This document shows positions 7,800-16,802 of a stretch of 64,000 nucleotides of DNA, piece by piece (positions within the stretch are counted from its first letter, which is position 1; every line of letters starts with the position of its first letter). The stretch is from Thermomicrobiaceae bacterium (GTDB taxonomy: Bacteria; Chloroflexota; Chloroflexia; Thermomicrobiales; Thermomicrobiaceae), in assembly GCA_014874455.1 (NCBI GenBank), contig JADBJL010000091.1, positions 1 to 64,000 on the forward strand, in the 5' to 3' direction. The notes beneath the pieces are model-generated. The model was not told the origin of the DNA, made no database searches, and worked only from the letters and a program-made list of their open reading frames with translations. Made by a program: the position numbers and the translations under genes.

Positions 7800-9196
7800 C
7801 CGCGCGCCTCCGTCTCACCGGCCGCCGAGCGAGGGTTCAGCCAGCTATCTGGCGGCCTCTCCGAGCCAGCCCGATCATCCGGCTGGCAGCCACGAGGCCT
7901 CCGCGCACGTACCCACCGCCAGGCCATCGACACGAGTACCAGTGACGCGGCGAAAGCCATGAGCAGAAGTGAGGGATTCAGCGAGGCAGGCGGGTTGGCA
8001 GGCGGCCCGTCGAGCGATCCGGCCACGCGATCTCCGGGATAGCCCAACCAGGCTTTCCAGGCTTGATCCAACTCGTCGATCGTCATCCCGAGGGCGCGCT
8101 GGACGGCTTCGTCGTAGGAGACGCCCTCCTGGAACACCAGGAGCAGCGCTGCCATCCGCTGCTCACCCAACTGCTCGACAATGAACTGGACGACGCTCCG
8201 GCTCTCGGCGTAGGAAAGCAGCGCCTGCTCCGGGTCGACCGGGAAACTGGAGTTCAACGCCCGCACCGGGATCAAGCTCCCACTGCGGACGGCGCGCTCC
8301 AGGATCGGGCCGAACCGCGCGTCCTCGACCTCCTGATAGTAGGCCGCCAGACCCTCGTCGAGCCAGGCCGGAGGCGAGTTGTACGGGTTGCTCGTCGCCT
8401 GGGCGACCAACAAGTGGACGACCTCGTGGCTCAGCACCCGGCGAAACTCGGTCTCAGCGCCCGGGCCCGGCGACACTCCGGTGAGGATCAAGCGCAGCTC
8501 AGGTTGAGCTATCCCGCCGATCCACTCAGCGCTCTGGGGCGGCAGAGCGCTCAGCAGATCTCGCTGGCTACCATACACGACAACGCGAATCGGCCCCTCG
8601 ACTTCCAGGCCGAACGCGTTGTGAAAGCGATCGATGGCCTCGAGCGTGACGCGGAGCGCAGTCTGACCGTGCGATGGATCGGCGACGGCTGAGAAGACCT
8701 GCACCGGCCCCTGCTCCGTCCGCACCCAGGAATACCGCTGGTCGAGGTAGAGGAGCGTCTGCTCGGGCGAGTCGACCCAGCTCCCGTCGGCGAAATGCAG
8801 GCGCCAGCGATAGTGGATATCGAGCCCCGGCGGCAGGTAATTCGTCAGCATATCGCGCCGGTACGACACGTGCAGCTCACGGCCGGACCGGAACGGCGGC
8901 CTGACAACGGTGGTAACCGGCGAGAATGCAGGAGCATAGAGCAACTCGAGGCGCGTGACCTCGCGCTCGGCACGCGCGTCGAGCGTAAACTCGATCGCCT
9001 CTGGGAAGGCGACCGTGGCGCCGAGCTCCCGGAAGGCCACTCCCGACTCGGCCGCCACCGGCGAGGCTGGGGACAGCACCAGGAGCAGTGCCAGCAGGAC
9101 AGCGACGAGCGGCGCCGGCCAGTTGCACCGCCCGGGAAACCGCCAGCGCGTGCGCTCGTTCCTTCCAGGCCAGGGAGCCTGGCGAGCCGGCCTCAT
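7796..9196 (-). CDS. secreted, membrane-anchored zinc metallopeptidase (peptidase MA/gluzincin type)
   Basis: The 466-residue product has a signal-like hydrophobic stretch at about 28-48, an extracytoplasmic beta-rich region, then a zinc site HEVVH at 257-261 and WLDEGLA around 279-284, whose Glu would be the third zinc ligand as in gluzincins. A single membrane span lies near 412-433, followed by a basic cytoplasmic tail. It is therefore probably an outward-facing peptidase held at the membrane. A start at the ATG at 9196 with an AGGGGG tract upstream fits. The substrate is unknown. It converges on the gene at 7215 with a 4-base overlap. Confidence 0.8.
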   Translation of the reverse strand: MRPARQAPWPGRNERTRWRFPGRCNWPAPLVAVLLALLLVLSPASPVAAESGVAFRELGATVAFPEAIEFTLDARAEREVTRLELLYAPAFSPVTTVVRPPFRSGRELHVSYRRDMLTNYLPPGLDIHYRWRLHFADGSWVDSPEQTLLYLDQRYSWVRTEQGPVQVFSAVADPSHGQTALRVTLEAIDRFHNAFGLEVEGPIRVVVYGSQRDLLSALPPQSAEWIGGIAQPELRLILTGVSPGPGAETEFRRVLSHEVVHLLVAQATSNPYNSPPAWLDEGLAAYYQEVEDARFGPILERAVRSGSLIPVRALNSSFPVDPEQALLSYAESRSVVQFIVEQLGEQRMAALLLVFQEGVSYDEAVQRALGMTIDELDQAWKAWLGYPGDRVAGSLDGPPANPPASLNPSLLLMAFAASLVLVSMAWRWVRARRPRGCQPDDRAGSERPPDSWLNPRSAAGETEARG

Positions 9197-9382
9197 CGTT
9201 GTCCGCCCCCTGCCAACTCATAATGGCCATTCACGGTGCCGCTGGCGTTCCGGCAGGTCGAACTCGCCGGCAAACGTCTCATGGCCTGGTCTGCCCGCTC
9301 TCACTACCGGGTCTCGTTCGAGCCTCGGCCGGTGAGGTGGCCCGATTCTAGCAGCGGAAAGCAGGGCCGGACAACGATGGGC

Positions 9383-9414
9383 ATCCCCTCTCCCGAAGGT
9401 TCGGGAGAGGGGAT
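9383..9414. terminator. strong hairpin after prfB
   Basis: ATCCCCTCTCCCGAA is mirrored by TTCGGGAGAGGGGAT around two central bases, up to 15 pairs of stem before loop opening. It lies about 30 bases past the prfB stop and before the next minus-strand gene. It lacks a clear T-run, so it is a hairpin stop or an RNA stabiliser. Confidence 0.6.
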
Positions 9415-9443
9415 ATCGCAGCGCGGGGCAGGGCCGCCTGGCT

Positions 9444-10557
9444 CTAGACCGGCTCCAAGCTGAGGTCGCTGAGCTGGCGCTCGAGGTAGGCCTCGATGAA
9501 CAACTCGAGCTCACCGTCCAGCACCGCCTGGATATTCGGCGTGCTCACCTCGGTGCGGTGGTCGGTGACCATGGTGTACGGATGCAGCACGTAGGAGCGG
9601 ATCCGGCTGCCCCAGCCGGTCACCGACGGCTTCCCCTTGAGGCGAGCCTGCTGCTCCTGGCGCTCCCGCAGCTTCAGCTCGATCAGCCGCGCCCGCAGGA
9701 TCTTCATCGCGGTCTCGCGGTTCTGGATCTGCGAGCGCTCGTTCTGGCAGGTCACCACGATCCCGGTCGGCAAGTGCGTGATGCGCACAGCCGATTCAGT
9801 CTTGTTCACATGCTGGCCACCGGCGCCCGAGGCGCGGAAGGTATCGACCCGCAGATCCTCCTCGCGGATCTCGACCTCTGTCTCGTCCTCGACCTCGGGT
9901 AGCACCTCTACCAGCGCGAATGCGGTATGCCGCCGGTGCGCGGCGTCGAACGGCGAGAGTCGCACCAGCCGGTGCGTGCCGGCTTCTCCCTTGGTGTAGC
10001 CGTAGGCGTACGGGCCTCGGATCTCGACCGTCGCGCTCTTGATGCCCGCTTCCTCGCCCTCGCTGATATCGAGCACCTCGGTCTCGAAGCCCGCGCGCTG
10101 CGCCCAACGCAGGTACATCCGGAGCAGCATCTCGGCCCAGTCCTGGGCATCTACCCCGCCGGTGCCCGCGTGGACGGCGAGAATGGCATCCTGTGCGTCG
10201 TAGGGGCCGCTCAGCATCAGCCGGAGCTCGAGCTGGTGAAGCTGGCCGGCAAGCTGTGCGACCTCAGCGGCCAGCTCGGCCTGGAGGCCATCGTCATCTC
10301 CAGCCAACTCGGACAGCTCCTGCAGGTCGCGCGCCTGGCGGCAAAGCGACTCCCACTGCTCCACCTGGTCGCGGAGCTGGCTCAGCCGTCGCATCAGCCG
10401 CTGAGCGCGCTGCGGATCGTTCCAGAAGTCTGGATGGGCACTCTGCTCCTCGAGCTCGAGGATCTCCCGGCGCTTCGCGTCGAGGTCAAAGACGCACCCC
10501 GATCCGGTCGAGACGCTCGAGCATCTCGGGCAACTGGACGTCGATCGACTGCATCAT
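9444..10557 (-). CDS. prfB: peptide chain release factor 2, with programmed +1 frameshift
   Basis: RF2 reads UGA and UAA stop codons and triggers peptide release on the ribosome. The main frame (from 10487 down) carries the PCRF domain, RASGAGGQHVNKTES with the catalytic GGQ, and the SQIQNRETAM segment. The first part is in another frame: it starts at ATG 10557 behind GAGGTG and runs 23 codons to an in-frame TGA at 10488-10486. A +1 slip at CTT-TGA-C joins the two into a 370-residue protein and restores the conserved DFWNDP region. This is the classic autoregulatory circuit: scarce RF2 lets the ribosome shift and make more RF2. Starting the gene at the ATG at 10394 would miss the N-terminal domain. 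Confidence 0.95.
10485..10500 (-). promoter_or_regulatory. prfB programmed frameshift site
   Basis: Reading down the minus strand: an internal Shine-Dalgarno-like GGGGTG, one codon CGT, the slippery CTT, then TGA followed by C. Spacing and order match the known bacterial RF2 recoding signal; UGAC is the weak termination context used there. Confidence 0.93.
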
Positions 10558-10669
10558 GGCTCATCACCTCTGGTGCGCAAAAGTGGCTGACCGAGTGGCC
10601 AGCCTGTCGATACTATACCATACCGGCCCGCCTCTCGGCGAGCCGGTGCTTCCAGTGACGCTCTCCCGG

Positions 10670-10698
10670 TTGACGAATCCCGATCTGTGGCGTAAGGT
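10670..10698 (+). promoter_or_regulatory. candidate promoter of the rrf2-iscS pair
   Basis: TTGACG (10670-10675) and TAAGGT (10693-10698) have a 17-base spacer. The -35 is good and the -10 is weak. Transcription from here would give a leader of roughly 165 bases before the Rrf2 start, containing the long inverted repeats. Confidence 0.45.
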
Positions 10699-10723
10699 AT
10701 AGGCGAGGCGGAAGCAAGAATGA

Positions 10724-10816
10724 TTCTCACCTGGGATCGAGTTGCATGTGAGAAGGCCGATCCAGTCATGAACGACATCCGCCACGCTGGCGCCGTTGAC
10801 CAGCACTCGATCCCAG
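10724..10816 (+). promoter_or_regulatory. structured leader with competing inverted repeats
   Basis: A perfect 12-bp pair, CTGGGATCGAGT (10731-10742) with ACTCGATCCCAG (10805-10816), encloses 62 bases. A second pair, TTCTCAC (10724-10730) with GTGAGAA (10748-10754), puts the first 12-mer in its own loop, so the two stems exclude each other. This layout suits a regulatory RNA switch or a protein-bound operator in the leader of rrf2-iscS. It matches no riboswitch class I know. Confidence 0.45.
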
Positions 10817-10869
10817 CGTAGCATAAGGAACACGACCGTCCTGCAAACGCGAACGAGGAACCGCGGGCC

Positions 10870-11310
10870 ATGAAGGTTTCGACACGCGGCGAATACGGGA
10901 TGAGAGCGATGGTCTCGCTCGCCAAGCTGTTCGGGCAGGGGCCGATTCCACTGGCGACGATTGCCGCTGACTCGGCCGTGCCGCTGGCCTACCTCGAGCA
11001 ACTTATGCTGCCGCTCCGCCGCGCAGGGCTGGTGGTGAGCACCCGGGGTGCACACGGCGGCTACGAGCTCGCCCGCCCGCCAGATCAGGTCAAGGTGGGC
11101 GAGATTTACCGGGTGATGGAAGGCCCGGTCGCCCCGATGAGCTGTGTCAGCGAGGAAAGTGACGACGATACCTGCCCCATGATCGAGGGCTGCGCAACGC
11201 GGATCGTCTGGCTCAGAGTCCGCGACAGCATCATCGACGTGCTGGACTCGACGACGCTGGCTGACCTTCTGCACGCGGCCGGCCATGCCCATGCCGAGCA
11301 ATCGGTCTGA
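10870..11310 (+). CDS. Rrf2 family iron-sulfur-type transcription regulator
   Basis: This 146-residue regulator has the Rrf2 winged helix at the N-terminus (start MKVSTRGEYG, HGGYELARP wing near 62-70) and three Cys at about 92, 102 and 108, the layout used by IscR-like proteins to hold a 2Fe-2S cluster, though the first gap is nine residues rather than five. It lies 83 bases before iscS in the same direction, so it probably senses cluster supply and controls the desulfurase and itself. GAGGAA precedes the ATG. Its family name is secure; cluster binding is inferred. Confidence 0.88.
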   Translation: MKVSTRGEYGMRAMVSLAKLFGQGPIPLATIAADSAVPLAYLEQLMLPLRRAGLVVSTRGAHGGYELARPPDQVKVGEIYRVMEGPVAPMSCVSEESDDDTCPMIEGCATRIVWLRVRDSIIDVLDSTTLADLLHAAGHAHAEQSV

Positions 11311-11393
11311 GCGACGAGTCACGTACCGGCACGCGCACGCTGTTCGCTGCTCTCCGAGTCGTCGGCGCTACTGAAGATAGGGGAGGCTCGCTG

Positions 11394-12566
11394 TTGAATC
11401 GAACGGAGATCTACCTCGACCATGCCGCTACGACCCCGGTCGATCCCCGGGTGCTGCAGGCGATGCTCCCGTACTTCACGGAGAAGTACGGGAACCCGTC
11501 GAGTATCTACGCGGCCGGTCGGGAGGCGCGCGCTGCTTTGGATCACGCCCGGGCGCGCATCGCCCGCCTGCTCAACTGCCAGGCCCGTGAGATCATCTTC
11601 ACCAGCGGGGGCACCGAGAGCGACAACGTGGCGATCAAGGGAGTCGCCTGGTGGCATCGACTGCATGGTCGGGGCAACCATCTCGTCACCACCGCCTTCG
11701 AGCACCACGCCGTCCTGCACAGCGCCCAGTACCTCGAGAAGTTCGGTTTCGAGGTCACCTATGTGCGGCCCGGCCCGGACGGCATCGTCCGCGTCGAGGA
11801 CATCGAGGCGGCCCTCCGCCCCGACACGATCCTGATCTCCGTCATGTACGCCAACAACGAGATCGGGACGATCCAGCCCATTGCCGAGATCGGCCGGCTG
11901 GCGCGCGAGCGCGGGATCACCTTCCACTCGGACGCCGTCCAGGCGGCCGGCGTGCTTCCGCTCGACGTCGAGGCCTTGAACGTCGACCTGCTCTCGCTAT
12001 CTGCTCACAAGTTCTACGCTCCCAAGGGAGTCGGGCTGCTCTACGTGCGCCGACAGACCCCGATCCTCTGGCAGCAGCAGGGCGGAGCGCAGGAAAGCAA
12101 CCGCCGCGCCGGCACCGAGAACGTGCCTGGCATCGTCGGCATGGCGACCGCGCTGGAACTCGCTTACGCCGAGCTGGAGCAGCGCAACGCTCACGTCCAG
12201 CGGCTGCGTGACCGGCTGATCGACGGGCTTCTCAGCCGTATCCCCGGCACCCGGCTTAACGGCGACCGCGAGCGGCGGCTGCCGAACAACGTCAACGTCT
12301 CCTTCGAGGGTGTTGACGGTGAGACAGTACTGCTCAACCTGGACATGCACGGCATCGCGGCATCGAGCGGCTCAGCCTGCACCACCGGCTCCACCGAGCC
12401 CAGCCACGTGCTGCTGGCTCTCGGCCTGCACCCGGATCTCGTGCGCGGCAGCATCCGGCTCACGCTGGGCAAAGACAACACCGAGGCTGAGATCGACCGG
12501 ACGCTCGACGTCCTGGAGGAGACGATCATCCGGTTGCGCCGGCTAACCGCTGCCAGGGCCCGCTAG
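11394..12566 (+). CDS. iscS: cysteine desulfurase (IscS/NifS type)
   Basis: A PLP enzyme that takes sulfur from cysteine, leaving alanine, and delivers it as a persulfide for iron-sulfur clusters and tRNA thiolation. The 390-residue product has the PLP Lys in SLSAHKFYAPKG (K206), the HHAVLHS segment, and the active Cys in SSGSACTTGSTEPSHVL (C329), the long loop form of the IscS/NifS group. Translation starts at TTG 11394, 7 bases after GGGGAGG; no better ATG exists nearby. No iscU or iscA follows. The end overlaps the convergent scpB by 24 bases. Confidence 0.93.
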   Translation: MNRTEIYLDHAATTPVDPRVLQAMLPYFTEKYGNPSSIYAAGREARAALDHARARIARLLNCQAREIIFTSGGTESDNVAIKGVAWWHRLHGRGNHLVTTAFEHHAVLHSAQYLEKFGFEVTYVRPGPDGIVRVEDIEAALRPDTILISVMYANNEIGTIQPIAEIGRLARERGITFHSDAVQAAGVLPLDVEALNVDLLSLSAHKFYAPKGVGLLYVRRQTPILWQQQGGAQESNRRAGTENVPGIVGMATALELAYAELEQRNAHVQRLRDRLIDGLLSRIPGTRLNGDRERRLPNNVNVSFEGVDGETVLLNLDMHGIAASSGSACTTGSTEPSHVLLALGLHPDLVRGSIRLTLGKDNTEAEIDRTLDVLEETIIRLRRLTAARAR

Positions 12567-13106
12567 ATCCCCTGCTCTCCGAAGGGCCGCCTGGATCTCC
12601 GGCGGCAGCTCTGGCAGGTCGTCGAGGCTCGCCAGCCCGAAGGCCTGCAGGAACTGCGGCGTCGTGCCGTACTGGATGGGCTGGCCGACCGTCGCCAGCC
12701 GACCGACCGGCTCGATCAGTCCGCGGGCGACCAGGGTGTGAAGGGCAGCGCTCGAGTCCACCCCGCGGATCGCCTCGATCTCGGCGCGGGTGACCGGTTG
12801 GCGATAGGCCACGATTGCGAGTGTCTCCAGCGCCGCCGCCGAGAGCCGGGCCGGGCGATCCAAGCCGAGAAACGTCTCGACGAGTCCGGCCAGGGCCGGA
12901 GCGGTCGCGAACTGGTACGCTCCCGCGTGCTCGATCAGGACGAGGCCGAGACCGGGACAACGACCCCGCAGTGTCTCGAGCGCCGCGTCGAGCGCGGCCT
13001 CGTCGCATCCGAGCAGCTCCAGGAGCCGGGCACGCTCGATGGGGTCGCCACTCACGAAGAGCAGCGCTCCAAGTCGCGCGGCCAAGTCGATGGATGGCTC
13101 AGTCAT
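12543..13106 (-). CDS. scpB: segregation and condensation protein B
   Basis: ScpB is a winged-helix kleisin partner of the SMC complex, which compacts and helps partition the chromosome. The 187-residue protein shows two winged-helix domains with the family segments LAIVAYRQPVTRAEIEAIRGVD and QPIQYGTTPQFLQAFGL. It starts at ATG 13106 behind GAGGTG and overlaps the last 8 bases of scpA, so the pair is coupled. smc itself is not in the window. Confidence 0.93.
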   Translation of the reverse strand: MTEPSIDLAARLGALLFVSGDPIERARLLELLGCDEAALDAALETLRGRCPGLGLVLIEHAGAYQFATAPALAGLVETFLGLDRPARLSAAALETLAIVAYRQPVTRAEIEAIRGVDSSAALHTLVARGLIEPVGRLATVGQPIQYGTTPQFLQAFGLASLDDLPELPPEIQAALRRAGDLAGPGSG

Positions 13107-13857
13107 CGGCCATCACCTCGCGCCTGTGCCGCTCGCGCAGCGTCACGGTGATCTCGCCGAACGGCACGGCCTGCTCCGCCACCACCAGTCCACGCCGGAG
13201 CAAGGCGAGCAGGGCGAGGAATCCCGCTGCCAGTTCCCGGCGCTCGGCTCCCCGGCCAACGAGCTCGCCGAACGTTCGCGCTCCCCGGCGGAGTCGCGCG
13301 AGCAACCGCCGCGCCATGGCCTGAAGCGAGAGCTCAGGCGGCAGGCGCAGCGGTGCAGGAGGCGGCGTCACCCTCCGGTGCCAGCGCTGCAGCGCACTGG
13401 CCAGCGCAGCAGACTCCAACGTGACGAGCGCGTGACGCGAGGGCTGGGGCCGCCTGCTCGGCGACCGCGGATAGGCCCGCTGCCCGTTCTGCTCGCGGAG
13501 CCGGAGTTCCAGCGCCACCGCCCGAAACGCCTGGTAGAGCTGGAGCTGCTTGACCAGGTCATCGGGTTCCGGCGCGTCAGCCGGTTCAGGCTCAGCCGGG
13601 CGAGGCAACAACGCCCACGCCTTCAGCGCCACCAGGCGGGCCGCCACGACGGCGAAGTCGGCCACGAGCTCGAGCGGGACGTCGTCCAGCGTCGCGAGAC
13701 GGGACAGGAACTGGTCGGTCACAGCGGCGAGGGAGAGTTCGGTCACCGGCAGGTGCCGCTCCTCGACGAGCCGCAGGAGCAGGTCGAGCGGCCCGTAAAA
13801 GCCCTCGACCGCGATCGGGCAGTCAGCAAGCCGTACCGGACGCGCGTCGAGCGGCAT
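13099..13857 (-). CDS. scpA: segregation and condensation protein A
   Basis: The kleisin that bridges the two heads of SMC and binds ScpB. The 252-residue protein has the typical N-terminal block FYGPLDLLLRLVEE (about 19-32) and an Arg-rich C-terminal winged helix. The start ATG shares one base with the TAA of the M50 protease gene upstream (TAATG), and its end overlaps scpB, so translation of all three is linked. Confidence 0.92.
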   Translation of the reverse strand: MPLDARPVRLADCPIAVEGFYGPLDLLLRLVEERHLPVTELSLAAVTDQFLSRLATLDDVPLELVADFAVVAARLVALKAWALLPRPAEPEPADAPEPDDLVKQLQLYQAFRAVALELRLREQNGQRAYPRSPSRRPQPSRHALVTLESAALASALQRWHRRVTPPPAPLRLPPELSLQAMARRLLARLRRGARTFGELVGRGAERRELAAGFLALLALLRRGLVVAEQAVPFGEITVTLRERHRREVMADD

Positions 13858-14504
13858 TAGAACGGCGCCCGGCCCACGATCAAGGTGAAGAGGAGCCGAA
13901 AGACCGGCAGGTACATCTCAGCCAGGATACTCCCCCCACCCCAGCTCCCCAGCAAGATCAACACCAGCAGGATGCCGACTCCGTAGCGCTCCAGCGGTGC
14001 CAGGTAGGGGTACCAGAAGGCGGGGAGAATGCCGGTCAAGATCTTCAGGCCGTCGAGTGGGGGGATCGGGATCAGGTTGAAGGCGGCCAGCAAGATATTG
14101 ACAACCACGAGTTGCTGCACCAGCACGGCGACGAAGGACGGGACGGCGAGCTCGCCACCGAACCGGTACGGGATAGCGAAGGCCGTCGCCAGCACGACGT
14201 TCGACAGCGGCCCGGCGAGAGCCGTGAGGGCCATGCCGCGCTGGTGACCGCGCAGCCGTGCGGGGTTGACCGGTACCGGCCGGCCCCATCCGATCCCGAA
14301 CCCGACGACAGCGATCATGAGCATGCCGAGCGTGCCGATCGGGTCGAGGTGGGCGAGCGGGTTCAGCGTGACCCGGCCTTGACGCCGGGCGGTGTTGTCC
14401 CCCAGCATCAGGGCCGACCAGGCATGGCAGAACTCGTGGACGGTGATCCCGGCGACGAACGCGATGATCGTCGCCAGGATGACCTGCGGGTCACGTCCGA
14501 ACAC
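13857..14504 (-). CDS. site-2 protease-like zinc metalloprotease (M50)
   Basis: A 215-residue intramembrane protease with about five to six spans. The zinc motif HEFCH is at 23-27 and the second motif region NLIPIPPLDG lies in the later half, placing Asp near the metal; NPLAHLDPIGT is also typical of this small, PDZ-less group. Such enzymes cut within membranes, often to release regulators, but this subgroup has no defined target. It starts at GTG 14504, 14 bases after oppF, and runs into scpA. Its placement before scpAB is seen in many bacteria. Confidence 0.9.
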   Translation of the reverse strand: MFGRDPQVILATIIAFVAGITVHEFCHAWSALMLGDNTARRQGRVTLNPLAHLDPIGTLGMLMIAVVGFGIGWGRPVPVNPARLRGHQRGMALTALAGPLSNVVLATAFAIPYRFGGELAVPSFVAVLVQQLVVVNILLAAFNLIPIPPLDGLKILTGILPAFWYPYLAPLERYGVGILLVLILLGSWGGGSILAEMYLPVFRLLFTLIVGRAPF

Positions 14505-14518
14505 CGCGCCCTACATCG

Positions 14519-15542
14519 CTACGGCGTGCAGCCGGGATAGAGGTGGCAGGCCACGTGGTGGCCACCGCCCTGATCGACGAAGCGTGGCTCCACCTTCGAG
14601 CACACGTCCATCGCGTACGGGCAGCGCGTGTGGAACCGGCATCCCGACGGCGGGTTGATCGGGCTCGGCACATCGCCCGTGAGAATGATCCGCTCGCGCT
14701 TCTTCTCCACCACCGGATCGGGGATCGGCACGGCCGAGAGCAGCGCCTTGGTGTAGGGGTGGAGCGGGTCGTCGTAGAGCGAGTTGCGGTCGGCCAGCTC
14801 GACGATCTTGCCGAGGTACATCACCGCGACCCGATCGGAGATATGCCGGACGACGCTGAGGTCGTGCGCGATGAACAGGTACGTGAGCCTGAATTGCTCC
14901 TGAAGCTCTTCGAGCAGGTTGATGATCTGGGCCTGGATCGAGACGTCGAGCGCCGAGACCGGCTCGTCGGCCACGATGAACTCCGGGTCGGCCGCCAGGG
15001 CGCGGGCGATGCCGATGCGCTGCCGCTGGCCGCCAGAGAACTCGTGCGGGTAGCGGTTCGCGAAGTACGGGTTGAGCCCGACCGTTTCCAGCAACTCCTG
15101 GACACGCTCGTTGCGCTGGTTCTTCGGCACCAGGTTGTGGATCTGCATCGGCTCACTGATGATGCTGCCCACGGTCATACGCGGGTTGAGCGAGGCGTAC
15201 GGATCCTGGAAGATCATCTGGAGGTGGCGGCGCATCTTCCGCATCTCGCCGGGGCTGAGCTTGGTGAGGTCGGTACCCTTGAAGATCACCTCGCCAGCCG
15301 TCGGCTTGTAGAGCTGGAGGATCGCGCGGCCGGTCGTGCTCTTGCCGCAGCCGGACTCTCCCACCAACCCCAAGGTCTCACCCTTGTACACCTGGAACGA
15401 GATGTGGTCGACCGCTTGCACCCACCCGACCCGGCGCTGCAGGATAATGCCACGGGTGAGGGGGAAGTACATCACCAGGTCGCGGACGTCGAGCAGGACT
15501 TCCTGGCTGCGCCCGTCATGCTGCTGCGGGGTCGCGCGCACC

Positions 15543-15553
<11 letters not shown>
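14519..15553 (-). CDS. oppF: oligopeptide/dipeptide ABC transporter ATP-binding protein (OppF/DppF)
   Basis: One of the two ATPases that power peptide or related solute uptake through a permease pair. The 344-residue protein has Walker [10 protein letters not shown] (about 65-73), the signature [15 protein letters not shown] and Walker [13 protein letters not shown]. The C-terminal tail holds the Cys-rich oligopeptide motif [16 protein letters not shown], which follows the ATPase domain in this group. It overlaps oppD by 11 bases. No oppB/oppC permease genes are in the window. Confidence 0.92.
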
Positions 15554-16574
<1,021 letters not shown>

Positions 16575-16764
16575 CGCGTCTCCTTCGCCTCACGACCGCG
16601 CCACTCCGACCGCCAGACCACACGGAATACCGCCACCCGCTGGTCTCGCTGTCACGCCACTCGCTCAGACCTCGCACACGTGTGCCTACCGGCACCGGCT
16701 GCCTGGCTATGTCCCGACTCAGCGTCCCCGTTGGTCGTCCGGATCGCCGCGGGTACCGCACGAC

Positions 16765-16793
16765 AGTGTACCCTTGCCGTCAACAGCCGTCAA
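16765..16793 (-). promoter_or_regulatory. promoter of oppD-oppF-M50-scpAB
   Basis: TTGACG (16793-16788), 17 bases, TACACT (16770-16765) on the minus strand. The TTGACGGC of the -35 is repeated 10 bases further on, a short direct repeat that might be a regulator site. It lies within 10 bases of the stop of the binding-protein gene. Confidence 0.6.
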
Positions 16794-16802
16794 TATGGTC
16801 GC

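Noticed and set aside
10724-10869. T-box or a known metabolite riboswitch in the rrf2 leader
   Set aside because: No T-box consensus or known riboswitch core could be seen; only the unexplained inverted repeats remain.
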